Origin: Oscillibacter sp.
GTDB lineage: Bacteria; Bacillota; Clostridia; Oscillospirales; Oscillospiraceae
Direction: 5' to 3'
Assembly: GCA_022796315.1 (NCBI GenBank)
Contig: JAAWIL010000249.1
Coordinates: 1-6,618 of the forward strand
Length of the DNA stretch: 6,618 bases
A program made the translations under genes and the position numbers. The number at the start of each line of letters is the position of its first letter. The first letter of the stretch is position 1. The notes beneath the pieces were generated by a model that was not told the DNA's origin, searched no databases, and saw only the letters and a program-made list of their open reading frames with translations. This document shows positions 1 through 5,648 of the stretch, piece by piece.

Positions 1-24
1 ACGGTGGACTTCATAGACAAAACA

Positions 25-42
25 CGGCACATGGATGTGCCG
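25..42. repeat. Short palindrome, 8-bp arms
   Basis: CGGCACAT (25-32) and ATGTGCCG (35-42) are perfect inverted arms separated by GG. The element lies in the predicted leader of the leftward transcript, 15 bp from the larger inverted repeat at 57-83. A two-base spacer suits a dimeric protein site better than an RNA hairpin. No binding protein can be named. Confidence 0.4.
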
Positions 43-56
43 GCGGCCTCGCCCGC

Positions 57-83
57 CTTGAAAATCGGATACCGATTTTCAAG
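57..83. promoter_or_regulatory. Perfect 12-bp inverted repeat, possible operator
   Basis: CTTGAAAATCGG (57-68) and CCGATTTTCAAG (72-83) pair without mismatch around an ATA spacer. The repeat starts about 8 bp downstream of the start site predicted for the leftward promoter at 126-98, a common place for a repressor operator. As RNA it would be a stable 5' hairpin. It could instead terminate rightward transcription, but the following bases (TGTTTTG) form only a poor T-tract. The repeat is seen directly; the operator role is inferred. Confidence 0.55.
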
Positions 84-97
84 TGTTTTGACTATAT

Positions 98-126
98 ATT
101 GTACCACGGAACGGAAGCACTGCCAA
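98..126 (-). promoter_or_regulatory. Leftward sigma-A promoter
   Basis: On the minus strand a -35 box TTGGCA (126-121) is separated by exactly 17 bp from a -10 box TACAAT (103-98), which carries an extended TGG just upstream. The start site would be near 91. It would drive a gene lying mostly or wholly left of the window. A possible start ATG on the minus strand at 14-12 (reading M-K-S-T) has no clear ribosome binding site, so I do not call a gene there. Confidence 0.5.
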
Positions 127-325
127 GAGGGGAGGCGGCTGGGGAGAGGAGTCGATTACGGCTTCTCTGATGGTTTTGGAGGGGTCCTGCAGGGGCGGCA
201 ATCTGCCGCCCGTCTCTCCGCGGGCTCCGGATTACCGGTAGGGCCCGAACCCCTGGCCCGGCCGATTCCCCTCTGCCGGCAGGTTCTTTCAACGGGACAC
301 GCCCGGCGCCTGACGCGGAGGAGCT
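127..325. other. GC-rich intergenic stretch, no gene recognised
   Basis: The reading frames here give low-complexity Arg/Pro/Gly-rich translations with no recognisable domain and no good start signal. The clearest structure is a perfect hairpin, GGGCGGCA (193-200) and TGCCGCCC (204-211), with a three-base loop and no T-tract. I looked for a T-box, a tRNA and common riboswitch cores and saw none. It may be an unannotated leader, a degraded gene or a spacer between two divergent units. Confidence 0.4.
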
Positions 326-343
326 ATGTTAAACCATTCACAA
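326..343 (+). promoter_or_regulatory. Putative Rex (redox repressor) operator
   Basis: ATGTTAAACCATTCACAA matches the known clostridial Rex consensus TTGTTAANNNNTTAACAA at 12 of its 14 specified positions; the mismatches are the first base and the A at position 14. Rex senses the NADH/NAD+ ratio and represses fermentation genes including crt-bcd-etfBA-hbd operons in clostridia. The downstream operon here is of that kind. The site is about 78 bp upstream of the -35 box at 421, farther than a typical blocking operator, so it may act on an unseen upstream promoter or with a second site. Confidence 0.5.
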
Positions 344-397
344 AATTGCAAAATCCTTAACGAAGTTTTTGTGGGAACTGTAAAAAAGAAAAAATGA
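326..397 (+). CDS. Possible 23-aa small ORF upstream of hbd
   Basis: An ATG at 326 is preceded by GGAGG (317-321) with a 4-base gap, a short but usable ribosome binding spacing. The frame reads 23 codons to TGA at 395-397 and ends in a run of four lysines. There is no similarity I recognise. It overlaps the Rex-like site, and no promoter is evident upstream in the GC-rich stretch, so it may well be chance. I list it because the Shine-Dalgarno-like sequence is good. Confidence 0.2.
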   Translation: MLNHSQNCKILNEVFVGTVKKKK

Positions 398-420
398 GGG
401 AGCGAGGGCCGATTTTGGAC

Positions 421-449
421 TTGATAAATAGGAAGGGAACGCCTATAAT
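421..449 (+). promoter_or_regulatory. Sigma-A promoter of the butyrate operon
   Basis: TTGATA (421-426) and a perfect TATAAT (444-449) are separated by exactly 17 bp. Transcription would begin near 456, giving a leader of about 65 nt before the hbd start codon at 522. No attenuator hairpin is visible in the leader. This is the best rightward promoter upstream of the five-gene cluster. The longest gap between operon genes is 25 bp, so it likely drives all of them. Confidence 0.8.
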
Positions 450-521
450 GGAGGTCGTGAGCGAAATCAACAGATCCCGATTCCCCAAAATGAAAGAATT
501 GAGATTACAGGAGGAACAAAC

Positions 522-1358
522 ATGAAAGTAGCAATTTTCGGCGCCGGAACGATGGGCAGCGGCATTGCCCAGGTCTTTGCCGCCAACGGCCATACCGCCC
601 TGATGTATGCCAGCTCTGTGGCGTCCGCCCAGAAGCACAAGGATAAGCTGGCCGCCTCTCTCCAGAAGCGGGTGGAAAAGGGCAAGATGGACCAGGCCGC
701 CGCCGACGCCCTGCTGGCCAATGTCCTGGTGGAGGAGAAGTCCGCCTGCGCCGACGCCGACCTCGTTATCGAGTGCGTCAAGGAGGACATGGGCACCAAG
801 AAGGAGCTCCTGGGCGAGCTGGATGCCCTGTGCAAGCCCGAGACCGTCTTTGCCTCCAACACCTCCTCGCTCTCCATCACGGAGATGGGACACGGCCTGA
901 AGCATCCCGTCATCGGCATGCACTTCTTCAACCCCGTGCCCAGCATGAAGCTGGTGGAGATCATCCGGGGCGCCAACACCACCCAGGAGACCTTCGACTT
1001 CGTCTACAAGCTGTCTCAGGACATCGGCAAGGACCCCGTAGAGGTGGCCGAGGCCCCCGGCTTTGTGGTTAACAAGATCCTGATCCCCATGATCAACGAG
1101 GCCATTGGCCTGGTGGAGACCGGCGTCGCCTCCGTGGAGGACATCGACAAGTCCATGCGTCTGGGCGCCAACCATCCCATGGGCCCCCTGGCTCTGGGCG
1201 ACTTCATCGGCCTGGACGTGTGCCTGGCCATCATGGAGACCCTGTTCAACGAGACCGGTGATCCCAAGTATCGTCCGGCCCTGCTGCTCAAGAAGATGGT
1301 CCGCGGCGGCCTGCTGGGCAAGAAGAGCGGCAAGGGTTTCTACGATTACAGCAAGTAA
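522..1358 (+). CDS. hbd: 3-hydroxybutyryl-CoA dehydrogenase
   Basis: Cytoplasmic enzyme that interconverts acetoacetyl-CoA and (S)-3-hydroxybutyryl-CoA with NAD(P)H, the second step of butyrate formation from acetyl-CoA. The 278-aa length is close to the roughly 282 aa of clostridial Hbd. The N-terminal Rossmann motif GAGTMG is at residues 7-12. The catalytic region is intact: Ser115 in SNTSS, His134 in GMHFFNPVP, Glu146 in KLVEII and Asn184 in FVVNKI. The C-terminal half carries the conserved GANHPMGPLALGDFIGLD segment, and the protein ends in GKGFYDYSK. The start is fixed by AGGAGG (509-514) seven bases before ATG. An oddity is that the acidic residue usually found at the end of the second beta strand (Asp of RDI in C. 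acetobutylicum Hbd) is replaced by Ala30 in MYASS, which may alter cofactor preference. First gene of the operon; bcd starts 25 bp after its stop. Confidence 0.95.
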   Translation: MKVAIFGAGTMGSGIAQVFAANGHTALMYASSVASAQKHKDKLAASLQKRVEKGKMDQAAADALLANVLVEEKSACADADLVIECVKEDMGTKKELLGELDALCKPETVFASNTSSLSITEMGHGLKHPVIGMHFFNPVPSMKLVEIIRGANTTQETFDFVYKLSQDIGKDPVEVAEAPGFVVNKILIPMINEAIGLVETGVASVEDIDKSMRLGANHPMGPLALGDFIGLDVCLAIMETLFNETGDPKYRPALLLKKMVRGGLLGKKSGKGFYDYSK

Positions 1359-1383
1359 TTTTTTCAGTGAAGGAGTAAAAGGT

Positions 1384-2526
1384 ATGGATTTTCATCTGAC
1401 AAACGAGCAGCTGATGCTCCGGAAAATGTACCGGGAATTTGCTGAGAACGAGGTCAAGCCCCTGGCCGAGGAGGTCGACGAGACGGAGGAGTTCCCCATG
1501 GAAACCGTCAAGAAGATGGCCAAGCTGGGGATGATGGGTATCTACTTCCCCAAGGAGTACGGCGGCGCCGGCGGCGACGTGCTGTCCTACGCGATGTGCG
1601 TGGAGGAGCTGGCCAAGGTCTGCGGCACTACGGCGGTCATCGTGTCTGCCCACACCTCTTTGTGCTGCGCCCCCATCTTTGAAAATGGTACGGAAGAGCA
1701 GAAGAAGAAGTACCTGCCCGACCTGTGCTCCGGCCGCAAGATCGGCGCTTTCGGCCTGACCGAGCCCAATGCCGGCACCGACGCCTCCGGCCAGCAGACC
1801 ACCGCTGTTCTCGAGGGCGACCACTACATCCTCAACGGCTCCAAGTGCTTCATCACCAACGGCAACGTGGCCGACACCTTCGTGGTCTTCGCCATGACCG
1901 ATAAGTCCAAGGGCAACCACGGCATCTCCGCCTTCATCGTTGAGAAGAGCTTCCCCGGTTTCTCCACCGGCAAGCACGAGAAGAAGATGGGCATCCGCGG
2001 CTCCTCCACCTGCGACCTGATCTTTGAGGACTGCATCGTGCCCAAGGAGAACCTGCTGGGCAAAGAGGGCAAGGGCTTCAAGATCGCCATGCAGACCCTG
2101 GACGGCGGCCGGATCGGCATTGCCTCTCAGGCTCTGGGCCTGGGCGAGGGCGCGGTGAACGAGGCCGTGAAGTACACCCAGGAGCGCGTGCAGTTCGGCC
2201 GCCGCCTGAGCCAGTTCCAGAACACCCAGTTCCAGCTGGCCGACATGCACTGCCGCATGCAGGCCGCGCAGTACTTAGTCTACGCCGCCGCCATGAAGAA
2301 GCAGCTCCACGAGCCCTACTCCATGGATGCCTCCATGGCCAAGCTCTTCGCCGCGGAGGCCGCCTCCGACGTGACCCGCCGCGCCGTGCAGCTCTTCGGC
2401 GGCTATGGCTACACCCGTGAGTACCCGGTGGAGCGCATGATGCGTGACGCCAAGATCACCGAGATCTACGAGGGTACTTCCGAGGTCCAGCGGATGGTCA
2501 TCGCCAGCAACCTGGGCGTGAAGTAA
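1384..2526 (+). CDS. bcd: Butyryl-CoA dehydrogenase (short-chain acyl-CoA dehydrogenase)
   Basis: FAD enzyme that reduces crotonyl-CoA to butyryl-CoA, working with the EtfAB encoded directly downstream. At 380 aa it has the usual length of the family. Visible features are the N-terminal helical domain beginning MDFHLTNEQ, the GLTEPNAGTDASG segment in the middle beta domain, FITNG, the FGRRLSQFQ segment, LFGGYGYTREYPVERMMRD, and the catalytic-base motif IYEGTSEVQR near the C terminus with Glu363 as the base. The start at 1384 is chosen because AAGGAG (1370-1375) lies 8 bp upstream and the N terminus then matches the family. The same frame stays open further upstream, but that part overlaps hbd in another frame. 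By family knowledge Bcd with a bifurcating EtfAB couples NADH oxidation to both crotonyl-CoA and ferredoxin reduction; bifurcation here is inferred from context. A glutaryl-CoA or other short-chain substrate cannot be fully excluded. Confidence 0.93.
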   Translation: MDFHLTNEQLMLRKMYREFAENEVKPLAEEVDETEEFPMETVKKMAKLGMMGIYFPKEYGGAGGDVLSYAMCVEELAKVCGTTAVIVSAHTSLCCAPIFENGTEEQKKKYLPDLCSGRKIGAFGLTEPNAGTDASGQQTTAVLEGDHYILNGSKCFITNGNVADTFVVFAMTDKSKGNHGISAFIVEKSFPGFSTGKHEKKMGIRGSSTCDLIFEDCIVPKENLLGKEGKGFKIAMQTLDGGRIGIASQALGLGEGAVNEAVKYTQERVQFGRRLSQFQNTQFQLADMHCRMQAAQYLVYAAAMKKQLHEPYSMDASMAKLFAAEAASDVTRRAVQLFGGYGYTREYPVERMMRDAKITEIYEGTSEVQRMVIASNLGVK

Positions 2527-2545
2527 GATAGGAGGTAAAGGTAAA

Positions 2546-3346
2546 ATGAAAATCATTGTCTCTATTAAGCAGGTGCCCGATACCTCCGGCAAGGTGGCTG
2601 TCAATCCTGACGGCACGCTGAACCGCGCGTCCATGCAGACCATCACCAACCCCGACGATATGAACGCCCTGGAGGCCGCCCTGAAGCTGAAGGACGAGAC
2701 CGGCTGCAAGGTGGTCGTGGTCACCATGGGCCCGCCCCCGGCGGCCGGGATGCTCCGGGAGGCCCTGGCCATGGGCGCCGACGAGGCCGTCCTGGTCTCC
2801 GCCCGGGAGTTCGGCGGCTCCGATACCTACGCCACGTCCCAGATCATCGCCGCGGCCATCAACCGCATTGGCGTGGAGAAGGACGACATCGTCATGTGCG
2901 GCCGGCAGGCCATCGACGGCGACACCGCCCAGGTGGGCCCCCAGATCGCCGAGAAGCTGCACCTGCCCCAGATCACCTATGCCGCCGACATCCAGAAGGA
3001 TGGGGACACCGTGACCGTCAAGCGGATGCTGGAGGACGGCTACATGACCATCAAGACGCACACCCCCTGCCTGCTCACCTGCATCAAGGAGCTCAACGAG
3101 CCCCGGTACATGAGTGTGGGCGGCGTGTTCGAGGCCTACAGCAAGCCCCTGACCACCTACGATTATGAGGCATTGAAGGACGATCCCCTGATTGACAAGT
3201 CTACCATCGGCCTCAGCGGCTCTCCCACCAACATCCTCACCTCCTTCACCCCGCCCCAGAAGGGCGCCGGCGTGATGCTGGAGGGCGCGGACAAGGCCAC
3301 TTGTGAGAAGCTGGCCGGGATTCTGGCCGCCAAGCACATTATCTAA
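2546..3346 (+). CDS. etfB: Electron transfer flavoprotein, beta subunit
   Basis: Small subunit of the ETF heterodimer that accepts electrons from NADH and passes them to Bcd. At 266 aa it is of normal length. It begins MKIIVSIKQVPDT, the typical EtfB N terminus. TMGPPPAAGMLREALAMGAD (60-79) is the conserved helix-loop, and the nucleotide/flavin-binding motif CGRQAIDGDTAQVGPQIAE spans residues 118-136. The VGPQ form of this motif occurs in EtfBs paired with butyryl-CoA dehydrogenases. The ribosome binding site AGGAGG (2530-2535) lies 10 bp before ATG, and the gap from bcd is 19 bp. No truncation or frameshift is visible. Its place between bcd and etfA is the standard clostridial bcd-etfB-etfA order. 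Confidence 0.95.
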   Translation: MKIIVSIKQVPDTSGKVAVNPDGTLNRASMQTITNPDDMNALEAALKLKDETGCKVVVVTMGPPPAAGMLREALAMGADEAVLVSAREFGGSDTYATSQIIAAAINRIGVEKDDIVMCGRQAIDGDTAQVGPQIAEKLHLPQITYAADIQKDGDTVTVKRMLEDGYMTIKTHTPCLLTCIKELNEPRYMSVGGVFEAYSKPLTTYDYEALKDDPLIDKSTIGLSGSPTNILTSFTPPQKGAGVMLEGADKATCEKLAGILAAKHII

Positions 3347-3364
3347 GAAGGGGAGGTAACGAAT

Positions 3365-4501
3365 ATGTCTACTTTTGACAGTTCCAAGATCGCTGATTTC
3401 AAGGACGTTTGGGTCTTTTGTGAGCAGCGCGAGGGCAAGCTGATGCCCACCGATTTCGAGCTGATCTCCAAGGGCCGCGACCTGGCCGACGAGCTGGGTG
3501 TGAACCTGTGCGGACTGCTGCTGGGCGACAATGTGGAGGGTCTGGCCAAGGAGCTGGGCGGCTATGGCGCGGATAAGGTCTATGTCTGCGAGAGCCCCAT
3601 GCTGAAGGTCTACAACACGGACGCCTACACCAAGGTGATCTGCGATGTGATCGAAGAGCTCAAGCCGGAGGCCTTCCTGATCGGCGCGACGAACATCGGC
3701 CGGGACCTGGCGCCCCGCTGCGCCGCCCGCCTGCACACCGGCCTCTGCGCGGACTGCACCCACCTGGACGTGGAGATGGGCAACTACAAGGAGTTCCTGC
3801 GGGAGGCCTCCACGCTGCCTGAGGACAAGATCGAGAAGGTCGGCACCGCCATGGTCATGGGCGAGAAGCGGGATGTGGCCAAGGATCTGAAGATGACCCG
3901 CCCCGCCTTCGGCGGCCACCTGATGGCCACCATCTTCTGCCCCCGGTTCCGTCCCACCATGGCGACGGTCCGGCCCGGCGTGATGAAGAAGAACGCCTTC
4001 GATCAGGCCAAGGCCGACGCCTGCGTGATCGAGAAGCCCGCCTTCACCCTGACGGACGCCGACATCCAGACCGAGGTGGTCGAGGTGGTCAAGGCCGCCA
4101 AGAAGCTGGTGGATCTGATTGGCGCGGACTTCATTGTCTCCGTGGGCCGCGGCATCAGCAAGGATGTCGAGGGCGGCATCAAGCTGGCCGAGGAGCTGGC
4201 CGCCGAGCTGGGCGGCGTGGTCGGCGGAAGCCGTGCCACCATCGACTCCGGCTGGCTCAGCGCCGACCATCAGGTTGGCCAGACCGGCAAGACCGTCCAC
4301 CCCAAGGTCTATGTGGCCCTGGGCATCTCTGGCGCCATTCAGCACAAGGCCGGTATGCAGGACTCCGAGTGCATCATCGCGGTGAACAAGAACGACACCG
4401 CGCCCATCTTCGAGATTGCCGACTACGGTATCTGCGGCGACCTGTTCAAGGTCACCCCCATGCTGACCGAGGCAATCCGGGCCGCCAAGGCCGCGAAGTA
4501 A
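3365..4501 (+). CDS. etfA: Electron transfer flavoprotein, alpha subunit
   Basis: Large ETF subunit whose C-terminal domain holds the FAD that shuttles electrons to Bcd. The protein is 378 aa. The N-terminal domain (about 14-200) contains IGATNIGRDLAPRCAARLHT (106-125) and TRPAFGGHLMATI (178-190). The FAD domain shows VGRGISK (260-266), GGSRATIDSGW with Arg290, QVGQTGKTV (303-311), ALGISGAIQH (318-327) and NKNDTAPIFEIADYG (341-355). It is longer than the roughly 335 aa of C. acetobutylicum EtfA. The extra length lies mainly at about 138-175, between CTHLDVE and the TRPAFGG motif, as a charged insertion. GGAGGT (3352-3357) lies 7 bp before ATG, and etfB ends 18 bp upstream. No extra ferredoxin-like cysteine cluster is present. 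Confidence 0.95.
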   Translation: MSTFDSSKIADFKDVWVFCEQREGKLMPTDFELISKGRDLADELGVNLCGLLLGDNVEGLAKELGGYGADKVYVCESPMLKVYNTDAYTKVICDVIEELKPEAFLIGATNIGRDLAPRCAARLHTGLCADCTHLDVEMGNYKEFLREASTLPEDKIEKVGTAMVMGEKRDVAKDLKMTRPAFGGHLMATIFCPRFRPTMATVRPGVMKKNAFDQAKADACVIEKPAFTLTDADIQTEVVEVVKAAKKLVDLIGADFIVSVGRGISKDVEGGIKLAEELAAELGGVVGGSRATIDSGWLSADHQVGQTGKTVHPKVYVALGISGAIQHKAGMQDSECIIAVNKNDTAPIFEIADYGICGDLFKVTPMLTEAIRAAKAAK

Positions 4502-4505
4502 GGCC

Positions 4506-5165
4506 ATGGAGCTGAGAGCGGCGATTCAAGAGCGTCACTCCATCCGGGGCTTCCTGGACCGGCCGGTCCCCCGGGAGACGCTGGAGCAGGTGCTGGAGCT
4601 GGCATCCCGGGCGGTTTCCGCCCAGAATACCCAGCCCTGGAAGCTCTGCGTGGCCCGCGGCGAACCCCTGGACGCCATCCGCGCCGAAACCGCCGGCCGG
4701 GTACGGGAGGGACTTCCCCTGGACATGGACTATCCTCCCCTGGAGGGGGTCTACCGCCGGCGGAACATCGACGTGGCCAAGCAGCTCTTTGGCGCCATGG
4801 ACATTGCCCGGGAGGACCGGGAGCGCCGGGACTGGTGGACAGAGCGGGGCTTCCGCTTCTTCGACGCCCCCGTCGCCATCATCCTGTGCATGGACAGCTC
4901 CCTGGAGGAGGCGCCCTACCGGTTGGACTTGGGGTGCCTGATTCAGAATATCTGTCTGGCCGCTATGGAGTACGGCCTGGGAACCTGTGTGGAGTACCAG
5001 GGGATCGCCTATCCGGACGTGCTGCGCAAGCACCTGGGCCTCTCTGAGGACCTGCGAATTGCCTGCGGAATCGCCGTGGGCTACCCGGACCCGGACTTCC
5101 CGGCCAACCATGTGGTCACGGGGCGGGAGCCTCTGGAGAACACGGTTACCTGGCACGGTTTTTAA
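4506..5165 (+). CDS. Nitroreductase-family FMN oxidoreductase
   Basis: Predicted cytoplasmic FMN-dependent NAD(P)H oxidoreductase of 219 aa. The N-terminal ERHSIRGF (9-16) supplies the arginine/serine contacts to FMN phosphate typical of the fold, and SAQNTQPW (38-45) is the conserved second FMN segment. MEYGLGTCVEYQGIAYPDVL and CGIAVGYPDPDFPANH near the C terminus are also characteristic. The substrate cannot be read from sequence: family members reduce nitroaromatics, quinones, enoates or free flavin. It starts 4 bp after the etfA stop with only a weak AAGG (4500-4503) two bases away, so its translation is probably coupled to etfA. It shares the operon's GC-rich codon use and lies before the terminator, so it is likely co-transcribed. 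It does not resemble BluB closely enough for that call. Confidence 0.85.
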   Translation: MELRAAIQERHSIRGFLDRPVPRETLEQVLELASRAVSAQNTQPWKLCVARGEPLDAIRAETAGRVREGLPLDMDYPPLEGVYRRRNIDVAKQLFGAMDIAREDRERRDWWTERGFRFFDAPVAIILCMDSSLEEAPYRLDLGCLIQNICLAAMEYGLGTCVEYQGIAYPDVLRKHLGLSEDLRIACGIAVGYPDPDFPANHVVTGREPLENTVTWHGF

Positions 5166-5176
5166 GGAAAAAGAGA

Positions 5177-5270
5177 AAAAAGTTTTGGTCCGGCTTTTTC
5201 AAAAGCTGGCGGGTTGCAGGGGCAGAGCCCCTGCAACTTTTTTTGTAAACCCACCGCAAAGCGGCGGCGG
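5177..5270 (+). repeat. Cluster of three hairpins after the operon
   Basis: Three inverted repeats lie end to end: CCGGCTTTT/AAAAGCTGG (5190-5209, one G-T pair), GTTGCAGGGGC/GCCCCTGCAAC (5213-5237, perfect), and CCACCGC/GCGGCGG (5251-5267, one mismatch). The style, with each stem closed by a tiny loop such as AGA or AAA, resembles dispersed intergenic hairpin modules in GC-rich Clostridia. That resemblance is from memory and its copy number cannot be tested here. The middle hairpin is the terminator listed separately. Confidence 0.5.
5213..5244 (+). terminator. Intrinsic terminator of the butyrate operon
   Basis: A perfect 11-bp stem, GTTGCAGGGGC (5213-5223) and GCCCCTGCAAC (5227-5237), closes an AGA loop and is followed at once by seven T residues (5238-5244). 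It lies 47 bp after the nitroreductase stop codon, marking the likely 3' end of the hbd-bcd-etfB-etfA-nitroreductase transcript. Confidence 0.9.
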
Positions 5271-5288
5271 GGAAGGGAACCCAATAAG

Positions 5289-5324
5289 GGACGCCATCCG
5301 AATCTCGGATGGCGTCCTTCCTTT
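5289..5324 (+). terminator. Second terminator-like hairpin
   Basis: GGACGCCATCCGA (5289-5301) and TCGGATGGCGTCC (5305-5317) form a perfect 13-bp stem with an ATC loop, followed by TTCCTTTT. It could catch read-through from the first terminator 45 bp upstream. On the minus strand the bases after the stem (CTTATTGG) are only weakly T-rich, so termination of the opposite-facing genes is uncertain. Confidence 0.65.
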
Positions 5325-5340
5325 TGGAATCTTCTGAAAA

Positions 5341-5365
5341 TGAACTGCCTCCGTCAAGCAGACAG
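5341..5365. repeat. IS3-family terminal repeat (one end)
   Basis: The sequence beginning TGAACTGCCTCC has the TGA...GC end typical of IS3/IS150-group terminal inverted repeats. It sits at the correct side, just beyond the 3' end of the transposase fragment on the minus strand. No matching opposite end occurs in the window, so the element is incomplete. Confidence 0.5.
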
Positions 5366-5585
5366 AGAAATGAAATAGAAAATTATGGAAAAACCACAGC
5401 GCAGGGATCTGTCCGGCTGCGCGGCATTGGACACAGACCTCCATAGGTATGGACGTCCGGCCGCCTCTGGAGACGGCTGAAATTGCAGTAAACGATATAC
5501 TCCCGAATGATCCGGCTCAGCGGCTCCCGGCTGGTGAATTTCCTGCCATAATACCGCTCCCACTGTCCATATAGGTAGTGTCTTA
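5366..5585 (-). pseudogene. IS3-family transposase C-terminal fragment
   Basis: On the minus strand, 5568-5461 encodes a stretch resembling the end of the DDE integrase domain of IS3/IS150-type transposases: ERYYGRKFTSREPL, then IIREYIVYCNFSRLQRR. This matches the usual pattern WGxxKxExYYxxxFTSxEEL...IxxYIxYYNxxRxQxxL. The conserved TPME motif that should follow is found only in another frame (PMEV near 5446), so a frameshift separates it. The catalytic DDE residues and the whole N-terminal part are missing. The fragment and the single terminal repeat at 5341-5365 are what remains of the element, which cannot encode a working transposase. Confidence 0.6.
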
Positions 5586-5648
5586 CCGGAACAGGACCTA
5601 CCGTCTTTTTCCGGAATCCCTTATTAACTTCGTGTTGCCACTGCTTGC

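Noticed and set aside
225..265. A GGTTCG-containing segment on the minus strand resembling a tRNA T-arm
   Set aside because: No acceptor, anticodon or D-arm can be folded around it.
92..292. A 66-codon frame on the minus strand rich in Arg, Pro and Gly
   Set aside because: It spans the leftward promoter boxes and looks like random translation of GC-rich DNA.
4..360. A 118-codon open frame across the left flank, plus strand
   Set aside because: It reads through the palindromes and the leftward promoter, has no ribosome binding site and no recognisable domain.
490..525. An 11-codon ORF overlapping the hbd start codon (ATG 490, TGA 523-525)
   Set aside because: No Shine-Dalgarno sequence precedes it, and the AGGAGG that lies inside it serves hbd.
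1068..1074. A perfect Rex half-site TTAACAA inside hbd
   Set aside because: The partner half-site is absent at the required spacing, and the bases encode the conserved VVNKI motif.
1105..1383. Extension of the bcd frame upstream of 1384
   Set aside because: It overlaps hbd in another frame, gives a low-complexity Trp/Arg/Pro-rich translation, and a proper ribosome binding site precedes the ATG at 1384.
2498..4507. A long open frame (669 codons) on the minus strand across etfB and etfA
   Set aside because: It is antisense to clearly coding genes and is kept open by their GC-rich codon use; its Gly/Leu/His-rich translation matches no family.
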